A stretch of DNA of 64,000 nt from Bacillota bacterium (lineage in GTDB: Bacteria > Bacillota > Clostridia > Peptostreptococcales > Anaerovoracaceae): contig JAETTD010000001.1 of NCBI GenBank assembly GCA_021769295.1, positions 124,001-188,000 of the forward strand. The letters run 5' to 3'. The translations under genes were made by a program, and so were the position numbers. Every line of letters begins with the position of its first letter. Position 1 is the stretch's first letter. Shown here in pieces: positions 18,621 through 27,882 of the stretch. The notes beneath the pieces are model-generated. The model was given only the letters and a program-made list of their open reading frames with translations, was not told the DNA's origin and ran no database searches.

Positions 18621-19697
18621 CTACTCTCCCAAATTGCGGCCGCTGTTTTTATATTTCTTCATTATCCTGTCTACCTGCTCATTCTTCCCAAGTTCTTCTT
18701 CTCTTACCCGCTGTTCATATGGTGTAAGTTTATTTATATCTTTAATATGTTTTCGTATAGGTTTCGGCATAAAGACCATGTATATGAGCGGCGAAATCAA
18801 CAGACAGTCTACTATTACCCAAGCGGCCATAGCTGCAACGCAGACTGCCACCGATACGTCGGTAGATGCTATACATATACCTATAGCGGTAATTCCAAGC
18901 AGGAACACTATACTCGTCAGATAAAACCGTTCGGCTTTCTTAATCGCCCTGCTGAGTTCCTCGTCAAACCACGTGGTTCTGAGGCTTTTTATTATGTATT
19001 TCGCCCACCTGAACTGAACGTTTGCCAAGTACACGCAAAGCTTAAAATCGTCAAAAGTCGCCTTTTCGGAAGGTATTATTTCAGGTCCCACTTCGCCTTC
19101 CATGTCGTCATAAAAAATCTGAGCCCTTATTATGGTTCCTTCTCCCATAATGGAATACCTGGCCTCTTCGCCCGTTTCATATTCCATTATAAAGGTTTCC
19201 CCGCCATTGACCATGTGCGACTGTCCGCCGGCGGTTACCACAAAATATCCGTCTTTACAAAAAAGCGCATGTGCTGTCTTTAGCTTGGAACTTTTTTCTG
19301 TGGAGTTAAATTCGCTGTTGTCCTTTTGAGGAAAAATGATATCCAAGTACCCCTCGTTACCCTTACGCACCATAAGATTGTAATCTTTTATCTTTCCGAA
19401 GCTTTCCGTCTTCCATGCACCGTCAAACCTGTCCTGCTCAAGAGCCGCCAGTCTGGCTACTCTTTGACCTTCATAGCTTAAGACCACTTCTCCCTCCAGA
19501 ACCATAATGACTCTGTCATAGTCGGGAAGTTTGGAGAAAGTTGATTGTTCTGTTTCTATTGTGGCAGAACTCAACCTCCATATAAAATTTCTATCCAGAT
19601 ATGAGGAAGTCTTGGGGTAAATCGCCATTTCTTCGGTGGTTCCTCCCATCCACTCCCGGGACTTATAATTGGCCTCTTTGTAAAGGGTATATTTCAT
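18621..19697 (-). CDS. HutD/Ves-like cupin fused to a membrane domain
   Basis: 358 residues. The first 190 resemble HutD/Ves cupins: WMGGTTEEMAIYP, FIWRLSSATIETEQSTFSKL and DRVIMVLEGEVVL. From about residue 250 there are two hydrophobic segments (YLTSIVFLLGITAIGICIA and VAVCVAAMAAWVIVDCLLI) and a basic tail. HutD proteins are normally about 190 residues and soluble, so the membrane extension is unusual. Function unknown. Probably co-transcribed with hom. Confidence 0.65.
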   Translation of the reverse strand: MKYTLYKEANYKSREWMGGTTEEMAIYPKTSSYLDRNFIWRLSSATIETEQSTFSKLPDYDRVIMVLEGEVVLSYEGQRVARLAALEQDRFDGAWKTESFGKIKDYNLMVRKGNEGYLDIIFPQKDNSEFNSTEKSSKLKTAHALFCKDGYFVVTAGGQSHMVNGGETFIMEYETGEEARYSIMGEGTIIRAQIFYDDMEGEVGPEIIPSEKATFDDFKLCVYLANVQFRWAKYIIKSLRTTWFDEELSRAIKKAERFYLTSIVFLLGITAIGICIASTDVSVAVCVAAMAAWVIVDCLLISPLIYMVFMPKPIRKHIKDINKLTPYEQRVREEELGKNEQVDRIMKKYKNSGRNLGE

Positions 19698-19802
19698 ATT
19701 CTTCTCCTCTCGGCACCTTTTCTTACTTTGGAGTATACCACAATTTGTCCAAGCAGTCCAATACAGGTTTTACGGATTATGAGGTCTCTCTTAAATTATG
19801 TT

Positions 19803-19844
19803 CCGGTATACATATTGGGGAGTTTTGGTATACTTTGTATACGG
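19803..19844. repeat. Intergenic GTATAC-type hairpin unit
   Basis: CCGGTATAC at the left and GTATACGG at the right enclose GGGGAGTTTTGGTATAC, a 42-bp unit. It matches two units at 42680 and 42742 in layout (first GTATAC, TTTT about 16 bases on, second GTATAC followed by TTTGTA..CGG). The rest of this 370-bp intergenic region holds a terminator and a CATACAATGTATTA sequence like that at 11583. Confidence 0.6.
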
Positions 19845-20003
19845 TTTTGTTGAAATTGTATGCTCAGGGCAACACTTTTTGTGGGAACTCTCATACAATG
19901 TATTACCGATTTCGAAAATAGTCATGCCTGCGTTGACATGCTTTTGTGAATTCACGTAATAATGTTAACGGTATGTCGAAATTTGGTTAACATCTGAAGC
20001 CAT

Positions 20004-20046
20004 AGAAAGAGGATGCTACCTCAAATCATTTCGGTGGCATCCTCAA
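20004..20046 (-). terminator. Terminator of surface protein gene
   Basis: Minus strand GAGGATGCCACC pairs with GGTAGCATCCTC (one mismatch) and is followed by TTTCTATGG; 25 bases past the stop. Confidence 0.8.
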
Positions 20047-20071
20047 TCCGATTATATTTATATAATCATTC

Positions 20072-23000
20072 TTATTTTATTTTTTTCTTTTTCTGAGCCA
20101 GCATCAAAGCTCCCGTTGCAACTAACATCCACATCCAGAGTGACAGCATTTCTTCATCACCCGTCTTAGGCGTTTCGTTTGTCGCCGTATCTTTCTTTTG
20201 CAATTCTTCATCAGGCTTCTGCTGTTCAGGAACTTTAACATCAAGCTTGGCTATGGCCTCCGTCTTGGTCTCGCCACAAACCGTGCAGGTATAGGTCTTG
20301 ACTCCGTCCTCCTTGCAGGTCGGTTCCTTCGTTATTTCGCCTGCGTCCCACGTGTGAGCTTCCGTCTTGGCTATGGCCTCCGTCTTTGTCTCGCCGCAGA
20401 CCGTGCAGGTGTAGGTCTTGACTCCGTCCTCCTTGCAGGTCGGCTCCTTAGTTACTTCGCCTGCGTCCCATGTGTGAATATTTGTTTTGGATAAAACTTC
20501 TGACTTAGCTGTTCCACAAATTTCACATATATAGGTCTTTATTCCATCTTCTTTACATGTAGGTTCTTTGATTACCTTACCTGCGTCCCATGTGTGGGCT
20601 TCCGTCTTGGCTATGACTTCCGTCTTGGTCTCGCCACAAACCGTGCAGGTGTAAGTCTTGACTCCGCCCTCCTTGCAGGTCGGCTCCTTCGTTACCGCGC
20701 CTGCGTCCCATGTGTGGGCTTCCGTCTTGGCTATAGCCTCCGTCTTTGTCTCGCCGCAGACTGTGCAGGTGTAAGTCTTGACTCCGTCCTCCTTGCAGGT
20801 CGGTTCCTTCGTCACTTCGCCTGCGTCCCATGTGTGGGCTTCCGTCTTGGCTATGGCCTCCGTCTTTGTCTCGCCGCAGACCGTGCAGGTGTAGGTCTTA
20901 ATTCCGTCCTCCTTGCAGGTTGGCTCCTTTGTTACTGCGCCTGTGTCCCATGTGTGGGCTTCCGTCTTGGCTATGGCCCCCGTCTTGGTCTCGCCGCAGA
21001 CTGTGCAGGTGTAGGTCTTGACTCCGTCCTCCTTGCAGGTTGGCTCCTTTGTTATTTCGCCTGCGTCCCATGTATGGACTTCCGTCTTGGCTATGGCCTC
21101 CGTCTTGGTCTCGCCACAAACCGTGCAGGTGTAGGTCTTGACTCCGTCCTCCTTGCAGGTCGGCTCCTTCGTTACTGCGCCTGCGTCCCATGTGTGCTCG
21201 GCGCATGGGGTTTTGACGGTTATATCCACAGTGGCCGCAGGGACATTGTACTTGCTTCCTGCAACTCCGTCCTTGTCCTGGTACATCTGCATATTTTCGC
21301 CTATGTCAAACAGGATTTCAATTTCCGTATCGGACTCTTCCAGAGCCTCTGTCGGATAAGATATGTACTTGGTCACGTCTCTTGTCTTGCCGTTGGCATA
21401 GGTTGCAGTAACTACCATGCCGGCAGGATCAAAGCTTTCGCCCGCCGCATACTTAAGCCTGTCAGGCTGCTTTGTAACTTCAAGCTTCGTAATCTTGGCT
21501 CCCAGCATCATCATCTGAGCTGAATCATTTTTGAAGTAAATGTTTCCCCATTCATCTGCGAGAGGGCTGCATATCGCATACTGCGCCTGAGTGCCGCTCG
21601 GTGTGAACAAGGTGTATGCGGTATCATAAGTATTCTTTCCGGAAGTCTCCTTGGTAATAAGCTCTGCCTCAGTCTGACCCGGCTTGTCCTTTAAAACTCT
21701 GAGCTGTCCCGGCGTGTAATTATCAAAGAAATAAACGTAAACCGTTCCGTCTCCTTCATCATAAGCTGTGGTTAACAGTCCGCTGGTCTGCGGATAGCCC
21801 TTGGTTCTCACTTTGTAAGCGATTTCAGGCGCATCGCCGGTCAAATCTATAACAGTGATGTTGTGGCCCGAATATGCTCCGAACTGGGAAGTTCCCGAAA
21901 CTCCTATGTAAGCTCTTCCGTTATGAATTACAGGAGTCGAAGTGCTCATTGGAGGGCAGTTGGCCACTGTAGCGTAATTATCAAGGTAAAGCCTTGTTAC
22001 GCTTCCTTCAACAAAAGTTCCGTCCTCATTTACCTTTACGGAGCAGAAATATCCGCCCTTTGTGGTAAAGTAATATCTTTCCGTTTCCGGGTCATAGGCT
22101 ACGCTGCTTCTGATGTCGCCTTTAAAGCCGTTTTCTATCCTGTCTGTGATTTTTCCCGTCTTAGGGTCAAGGGACAAGAGGCTTCCCGAGCCGCTTGTGT
22201 ATCCGCTCTCTCCGTCATCGGTTCCCACCAGAATAAAGTTTTCCGAGGCATAAGCGCCTGCCCAGTAGAAGCCTGCATCCTTGTGAGTCCATGCTGCAAG
22301 CTTTTCCTCATCCGGCTTGGTCGGGTCCTCGTCAGTTATGGAAAGGCAGACAAAGTTGGCATCTCTCGTTTCGGCATTCCAAAATCCGGTATATATATAT
22401 CCGTTTTTGTATGCTATCGGGCAGTTAGGCTGTCCTTTGAGTTCATCCTGGTATACCCAGAGGGATTCCATAGTATCTGCATTAAATGCCTGCACTCGGC
22501 CGTTGGACAATCCTACAAATATCATTCCCTCGGCATACGCAGGGCTGTTTATGGCAAAGCTGGAGCTGGCTACCATTTCTCCCGTTTGCACCACTTCACC
22601 AGTCATAGCGTCTACCTTATGAATAGCCTTTCCTGCATAAGTGTATATATAGCCGTCTACCATTATCGGACAGCCCGTAGCTCCGCCGCCCCAGCCTTCT
22701 CCGATTTTATTGGCCCAGTAGAGCACGGTGTCCTCGGCTTTTACGGGAACAGGGCTGTCTACCACGCCGTTGTTGTTTTCATCAGCTCTGAAATAAGGCC
22801 ACTGAGCTGTTATGGTCTTATCAATGGTCTCGTTTTCCTCTGCTTTTTTCAAATCAATGACTATGGTCTCATCCTTTTCGGCGGTGAATTCTTTCTTCTC
22901 GCCCACATAGCCGTAAGCTGTCGCCGTATAAGTATAGCTGCTTCCCTGCATCAGCTCATATATGCCTTCATCATTAGGGAAAACTCTTTCTTTTTTTCTG

Positions 23001-25534
23001 TTATCCAGCAAATATACGTTTCCGTCTTGAGGCGTCAGGTCAAACTTAATGTTGATGTCGGAAGCCTTAACTACCTTTACCCTGTATACCTGCTTTATAT
23101 TTTCAGGATTTGCGCTTTCAGCCTCTATTTCTATTATTTCTTCATTTTTGGTTTCATCCAAAGTAACAGAGGCGGTGTGCGTATCAAGTCCGTCGTTGTT
23201 TTTAAAGGTTTCGCCGCCTATCTTGACAGTATACTCTCCCACGGTTTCGGCAGAAGCGCTTCCGCCGCAGAAAATGAAGCTGAAATTAAGAGCATCTGTT
23301 TTTTTAGGGATGTTCACAATATAGTCCGAATTATCAAAGTCGAATTTTTCAGCTTTGCTCTCATTGTCCTGAGTCAGCAAAACGCTGTTATTTTCAGAAT
23401 CAGTAACGGACAGAGACTGGAGGGTCGCTTTTCTTATGGTTTTTATGTGATATTCCTGATAGTAAGTTACCTCGCCCTTTGTCTCAGATGCAGTTACCAC
23501 CACATTATTGTTGTTTCCGCCCTTCTGGATGAAAGAGCTCAAAGACAGCTTGGCATCCTCAAGGGTATACTTTGAAAATTCCTTGGCAGCCGCTGCCGTT
23601 CCCTTTGTGTTGACGTAGCTTTCTCTCGTTACCGTAATTGCCTGCTCTTTCTTGCTTGCCCACAGCGCAAATGTAGTAACCTGGTCGCTGACCGAATATG
23701 TATACTCGTGGTTCTCCCACGAAAATTCTTTGTCACTCTCATAAAATTTTGCGTTTGCGGCAGTGTTGCTGGCAGCCTTTAATCCCGTCAGAAGCTGCTT
23801 CTTTTCAGGCGTTGCGGCAGACACAGCGGCGGAGCTTCCTTCACTTACGGCAACAGAGCCTTTGGCATGGTAGTATTGGTCTATGGTGCTTACCCATGTG
23901 TAATTGCCGGGCGCTACTTTGAAAACTGCCTGAGTGTCTTTTGTACTTTCCGGTTTGATTTCAGAGCCGGCGCTGTTTAAAAGAACCACGTCTACTCCTG
24001 CTTCTTTGGTTACCGTAACCGTCTGCGCAGCTACTTTTTTTACGTTTATTATGTACTCGTTTTCCTGTCCGTTATCAGCCACGGCCTTTACGGATATTTT
24101 CTGTCCGTCGCTTACGGCTACGGCTACGCTTCCGCCCTCAGCCTGGGTTTCTCCGTCCACGTCAATGGAATATCCTGCATCATAAGCGCCTGTGCTGCCC
24201 TTTACGGTCAAAGTATCTGCTACGGTTTCGATATTATATTCTTTGGTATCTTTATTGAAGCTAAGACCCAAATCCGTATCGCCGTCCTTCACGGTAAGGC
24301 CCGTCAAGGTAGGAACCCTTACAAATTCAATGGTCTTATATTGCCTTTGGGTATTTCCGTCGGCATCCTTGTATACGACCTTAAGCCTTGAAGTCTTTCC
24401 TTCAAGTCCCTTATACAGTATCTGAGTCAGAGAATGGGCCGTACTCTGCCAGCTCATTCTGTTTGCTTTTACAGACTCATCTCCGTAATACTTGTTAAGG
24501 GTGTGAGAAGTATGCTCACTGTATACCTTGTAGTCAGCCGCTTCATCTGCTATGGAAGCTGCATAATCAAGATAGATATACGGGCTTATTACCGTATCAG
24601 GTACATAAAATGTGAGAATACCGTCCACTTCCTCACTTTTAAAAGGTACGTCTGTCGTGCCGGACTTTTCCCTTAATTGTATATCGGCAATCCACTCTTC
24701 CTCCGGCGGCACACATGCCCGGACTTCCTTCTCCTTATTGTTTACATCTTCTTCTGTAATCGCAAAGCTTCCGGTGACCTCGCAGTTTCCTTTGGTGGCT
24801 TTAAAGTCATAATTGGCTTTGCGCAGAGGATATGAGGAGTCCAGTTCCTCAACGTTATATTCGTTTCCGTATTCATCGGTAAACACCAGTGAATCTATCG
24901 GCACATAGTTATATTCTTCACCCTTGTAGTAAGTAAAGAAGTTTACTTCCGCCGTATTGCTGCTGAGCCACTCTTCGCACTTGGCGTATGCGCTCATCAA
25001 GTTATCGTAAAGAGTTTTGGCTGTTTCCTCGGTTGCACTTGGCAGCCCTTTCATGGCAGCTTCATAAGCGGTCTTTACCTGTGTATAATTCTTTACGGCA
25101 TCCTCCCGCTGGCTGTGGACGCCGAGCAAAGCCGCCAGAGCTATGTAGTTTTCGGAATAAGCGTCATCTCTGGTTGTGAAAACAATAGCGTTCTTTATCT
25201 CGCTGGCCTGAGCATCCAAATCGTATTTGTTTCCGTCATAAAACATGCTGTAATTATCCACTTGGCCGTCAATGGACGTTATAAACCCCTGGTCTATACC
25301 GTCAAACTGATGACCGCTTGCTTTCAAAGCATCCTTTACGGTCTGCCCCTGAGTGTAGGAGACTTCGACAGGCTCAATTACAAATCCCGAGCCTTTTACA
25401 GCCGTAAGTACAAAGGTGCCCGCAACATCGCCTGTTGCAGCAAAGGACACCTGTACGCTGCTGAATATCAGCGAAATTACTAAAAATATCGCCAATATTC
25501 TCGACAATCCTTGTCGCTTTAACAAATCTTGCAT
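20072..25534 (-). CDS. Giant cell-wall surface protein: DUF4430, cadherin-like, PQQ propeller, zinc-ribbon-like repeats, sortase motif
   Basis: 1820-residue exported protein. Order: signal peptide 1-32; DUF4430 (transcobalamin C-terminal-like) about 35-135, beginning VAGTFVLTAVKGSGFVIEP; cadherin-like beta sandwich about 405-500; PEGA-like stretch 505-575; second cadherin-like about 700-830; PQQ-type beta-propeller about 905-1315 (GYIYTYAGKAIHKVDAMTGE); Ig-like Big_3 about 1318-1410 (ITKLEVTKQPDRLKYAAGE); eight 40-residue Cys repeats about 1425-1745; then PKTGDEE, a hydrophobic segment and KKKKIK, a variant LPxTG wall-sorting signal. RBS AAGGAGG before ATG. Last gene of the cobalamin-riboswitch locus. 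Role in corrinoid capture is inferred. Confidence 0.85.
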   Translation of the reverse strand: MQDLLKRQGLSRILAIFLVISLIFSSVQVSFAATGDVAGTFVLTAVKGSGFVIEPVEVSYTQGQTVKDALKASGHQFDGIDQGFITSIDGQVDNYSMFYDGNKYDLDAQASEIKNAIVFTTRDDAYSENYIALAALLGVHSQREDAVKNYTQVKTAYEAAMKGLPSATEETAKTLYDNLMSAYAKCEEWLSSNTAEVNFFTYYKGEEYNYVPIDSLVFTDEYGNEYNVEELDSSYPLRKANYDFKATKGNCEVTGSFAITEEDVNNKEKEVRACVPPEEEWIADIQLREKSGTTDVPFKSEEVDGILTFYVPDTVISPYIYLDYAASIADEAADYKVYSEHTSHTLNKYYGDESVKANRMSWQSTAHSLTQILYKGLEGKTSRLKVVYKDADGNTQRQYKTIEFVRVPTLTGLTVKDGDTDLGLSFNKDTKEYNIETVADTLTVKGSTGAYDAGYSIDVDGETQAEGGSVAVAVSDGQKISVKAVADNGQENEYIINVKKVAAQTVTVTKEAGVDVVLLNSAGSEIKPESTKDTQAVFKVAPGNYTWVSTIDQYYHAKGSVAVSEGSSAAVSAATPEKKQLLTGLKAASNTAANAKFYESDKEFSWENHEYTYSVSDQVTTFALWASKKEQAITVTRESYVNTKGTAAAAKEFSKYTLEDAKLSLSSFIQKGGNNNNVVVTASETKGEVTYYQEYHIKTIRKATLQSLSVTDSENNSVLLTQDNESKAEKFDFDNSDYIVNIPKKTDALNFSFIFCGGSASAETVGEYTVKIGGETFKNNDGLDTHTASVTLDETKNEEIIEIEAESANPENIKQVYRVKVVKASDINIKFDLTPQDGNVYLLDNRKKERVFPNDEGIYELMQGSSYTYTATAYGYVGEKKEFTAEKDETIVIDLKKAEENETIDKTITAQWPYFRADENNNGVVDSPVPVKAEDTVLYWANKIGEGWGGGATGCPIMVDGYIYTYAGKAIHKVDAMTGEVVQTGEMVASSSFAINSPAYAEGMIFVGLSNGRVQAFNADTMESLWVYQDELKGQPNCPIAYKNGYIYTGFWNAETRDANFVCLSITDEDPTKPDEEKLAAWTHKDAGFYWAGAYASENFILVGTDDGESGYTSGSGSLLSLDPKTGKITDRIENGFKGDIRSSVAYDPETERYYFTTKGGYFCSVKVNEDGTFVEGSVTRLYLDNYATVANCPPMSTSTPVIHNGRAYIGVSGTSQFGAYSGHNITVIDLTGDAPEIAYKVRTKGYPQTSGLLTTAYDEGDGTVYVYFFDNYTPGQLRVLKDKPGQTEAELITKETSGKNTYDTAYTLFTPSGTQAQYAICSPLADEWGNIYFKNDSAQMMMLGAKITKLEVTKQPDRLKYAAGESFDPAGMVVTATYANGKTRDVTKYISYPTEALEESDTEIEILFDIGENMQMYQDKDGVAGSKYNVPAATVDITVKTPCAEHTWDAGAVTKEPTCKEDGVKTYTCTVCGETKTEAIAKTEVHTWDAGEITKEPTCKEDGVKTYTCTVCGETKTGAIAKTEAHTWDTGAVTKEPTCKEDGIKTYTCTVCGETKTEAIAKTEAHTWDAGEVTKEPTCKEDGVKTYTCTVCGETKTEAIAKTEAHTWDAGAVTKEPTCKEGGVKTYTCTVCGETKTEVIAKTEAHTWDAGKVIKEPTCKEDGIKTYICEICGTAKSEVLSKTNIHTWDAGEVTKEPTCKEDGVKTYTCTVCGETKTEAIAKTEAHTWDAGEITKEPTCKEDGVKTYTCTVCGETKTEAIAKLDVKVPEQQKPDEELQKKDTATNETPKTGDEEMLSLWMWMLVATGALMLAQKKKKIK
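20240..21200 (-). repeat. Eight tandem 120-bp coding repeats
   Basis: Period 120 bp (40 residues). Consensus HTWDAGEVTKEPTCKEDG then VKTYTCTVCGETKTEAIAKTEA; cysteines in C(n)CxxC plus a conserved histidine suggest a zinc-ribbon-like or disulphide unit. Seven copies are almost identical in DNA; the sixth in the protein (about 20470-20590) is strongly divergent and A/T-rich (TYICEICGTAKSEVLSK). Confidence 0.93.
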
Positions 25535-25544
25535 TTTTTCCTCC

Positions 25545-27875
25545 TTAATAAATTATTTTTATAAATTTGTCATATATTTTGCCAATGCTTCTGCGCTTCG
25601 ACATATATGTATTTATAACCGTGTCTTTAAAAATCAGAGCCTGATTTCGCTCTTCTTCCGTAAGCTCTCTGCCGCTGTACCTTGACATCTGGTTTGCCTC
25701 AAGAGCCCTGATATATTGTTCCTTTCCTGAAGCGCCCAGCCAGCTTTCCATGGCGTCCGCCGCTTCTTTTGGAAAGGTTTTGTTTACATTTATCTTCTGC
25801 CTTTTTGCAATGTATACGCTGTAGCTGAAACAGTTTTCCACCGCCCTGTTTATATCCCTTTCATAAAAAGTGCTTAAAAATTTTTTCAGCTTCTTTCTCC
25901 TGAAAAATATGACAAGAACCATAGCCGCCGCTGCAATCAGCCCTCCGCACACAAGCCATATAGCTTTAAAGACGAAGATTTTATCTGTTTTTACCTCAGC
26001 GCTTTTCAAATTGCTTTGCTTCGGAGGATTGGGCTTTGGTTTTTCCATGCCGTTTCCGTGGGCGTTTAACTGCTGTTCTCCCTCATTAAAGCCCGTGGGC
26101 TCTCCTGTCAGCGCATATATGTTTTCGTCCAGATATTGGGGGACGGTTTCAAAGGGAATCCAGCCCACTCCGTCAAGATAATACTCTGCCCAGGCGTGAG
26201 CCCTGTTTCCGTAAACCTCAAGGGCATCGCCTTCCTCCATGTCCGAAATATCATCAGAAGTTATTATGTACCCTTCCGCATATCTGGCAGGAATTCCGTA
26301 ATACCTCATCATCAACGCTGCCGCAGTGGCATAGTGAACGCTGTAGCCTTTTTTGTTTTCTTCAAGAAAGTATCTCAAAAAATCTTTTTCGTCTTTGGGT
26401 CCTCTCGGTTCTTCACTGTAACTTATGTTTTCTGTCAGGTACCCAAGTATCCTTGCCTTAGCCTCCGTGGTCGAAAGGTTTTCCTTAGGGCCGAGACAGT
26501 TTTCCAGAACATCTGCCGCATCATCGGGAATATCCAGATACCTGTGGTACACATTCTGTCTGTAGGCTCCTTCTGCCTCCAGATATGATGTCAGTTCCTC
26601 TCCGCCCGAATCCCGGTTTTCATTAAGGTTTTTCTGTGTCAAATAGCTGTTTTTTACGCTGTCAGTTGAAAAATATACGCTGTAGGTTGGGGCAGGCTTT
26701 TTCTTTTCTACGTTTAAATCTCCTATGTCCCTCTCATCGGAAACAGTTTTTATGTCCTGACTGAGGCCGTAGGGAATATATTGATAGCCCTTGCAGCCTG
26801 AAAGTATGTTTACGTCAATTCGGCTTTTTTCCGTATTTTCAAGGGTACTCTGAGCCGCAGATACCTGACTATGCCCGAAAAAGCCTGACTTGTGAAGCCA
26901 GTAGAACAAATCCCTGTCCTCCCTGTAGGTTTTTCTGTCCGCCTTTTTCCATGAACCGCCGTCATATACCTCTCCCACATAGCCTTTAAGATATGCGCTC
27001 TCCCACTTATCCATGGACACCTCAAGAGCAGCTTCGCCTGCCGGCGTAAATTCCAAAGCTTTGCCAAGCCTTCCCTCCGGCATGGGATTTTCCGATTTTT
27101 CATATTTAAGCCGGTGGAAAGTTTCCCTCACATCATCGCCAAGCCTGTCCCCGTAAACGGCGCCTTCCGTCCCGAGCAAAGCCGCCGGCACTGAAACGCT
27201 CATGCACACCGTCAGAGACGCCAACATTATGACTGTTAGATGTTTTATGCTGAAATTCCTGCACATCCTTTCCTGTCTGTATATGATGAGCAGGAGCATT
27301 GCAAAGGCAAAGGCCAGAGAATATACTGTAAAGCGTCCGTCCAAAACCATTGCGGCTGCGGCAGTAAGCGACATGATTACCGCCATGGCGCAGGTCTTAC
27401 CTTTGACTGCCTTAAAAGCAGCATAGGCCGTAATCGCAGTAATAAGAACGGTAAAGCACTGTACATGGCTGTACTCGGCAGTGCCGTCATCATATCCAAG
27501 ATAGATTTTTCCGGTGGCTTCCGTCATTGCAAGGGCAAATCGGCTCAGATAATAGGAAAGCCCTCCCATGAGAATGGGCCTTAAAAACAGGCAGATGACC
27601 GCAGCAACCCCTGCTATACAAGGCAGGATCAGTTGGGGACGTTTCATCTTATTGCCCCTTGCATAAAAAACTCCTGCCAAAACGCTTACAGCTATAGCCA
27701 CGGCCGCCGCCAGGTATATATTTACTTCTGCTTTTTCAAGACTGAGAGCCTTGTACCAGAGGATCATATATGTAAGAGACAGCAAAACTGACAGAATTGC
27801 GGCTTCGGCTTCGACCCGGGGCCGGCTGTTTTCAGCTGGCTCGATTTTTATTTCATTATCTTTTCTGTTCAACAT
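25545..27875 (-). CDS. Membrane-bound transglutaminase-like protein (TgpA family)
   Basis: 776 residues. About seven N-terminal hydrophobic segments (35-245), then an extracellular domain with a transglutaminase/protease-like core at about 480-590, where the Cys is replaced: KGYSVHYATAAALMMRYYGIPARYAEGYI has serine at the usual cysteine position, followed by HAWAEYYLDGVGWIPFE holding the His and nearby Asp. A transmembrane segment near 655 and a cytosolic tail with DUF4129-like helices follow. The enzyme core may thus be non-catalytic. RBS AGGAGA before ATG. Third member of a MoxR-DUF58-transglutaminase set. Confidence 0.85.
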   Translation of the reverse strand: MLNRKDNEIKIEPAENSRPRVEAEAAILSVLLSLTYMILWYKALSLEKAEVNIYLAAAVAIAVSVLAGVFYARGNKMKRPQLILPCIAGVAAVICLFLRPILMGGLSYYLSRFALAMTEATGKIYLGYDDGTAEYSHVQCFTVLITAITAYAAFKAVKGKTCAMAVIMSLTAAAAMVLDGRFTVYSLAFAFAMLLLIIYRQERMCRNFSIKHLTVIMLASLTVCMSVSVPAALLGTEGAVYGDRLGDDVRETFHRLKYEKSENPMPEGRLGKALEFTPAGEAALEVSMDKWESAYLKGYVGEVYDGGSWKKADRKTYREDRDLFYWLHKSGFFGHSQVSAAQSTLENTEKSRIDVNILSGCKGYQYIPYGLSQDIKTVSDERDIGDLNVEKKKPAPTYSVYFSTDSVKNSYLTQKNLNENRDSGGEELTSYLEAEGAYRQNVYHRYLDIPDDAADVLENCLGPKENLSTTEAKARILGYLTENISYSEEPRGPKDEKDFLRYFLEENKKGYSVHYATAAALMMRYYGIPARYAEGYIITSDDISDMEEGDALEVYGNRAHAWAEYYLDGVGWIPFETVPQYLDENIYALTGEPTGFNEGEQQLNAHGNGMEKPKPNPPKQSNLKSAEVKTDKIFVFKAIWLVCGGLIAAAAMVLVIFFRRKKLKKFLSTFYERDINRAVENCFSYSVYIAKRQKINVNKTFPKEAADAMESWLGASGKEQYIRALEANQMSRYSGRELTEEERNQALIFKDTVINTYMSKRRSIGKIYDKFIKIIY

Positions 27876-27882
27876 ATATCTC

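Noticed and set aside
21863..23575. Long plus-strand open frame opposite the giant surface protein gene (also 20594-21523)
   Set aside because: Frames opposite a long repetitive gene with biased third positions; no ribosome site, low-complexity translation, and the minus-strand protein has clear domains.
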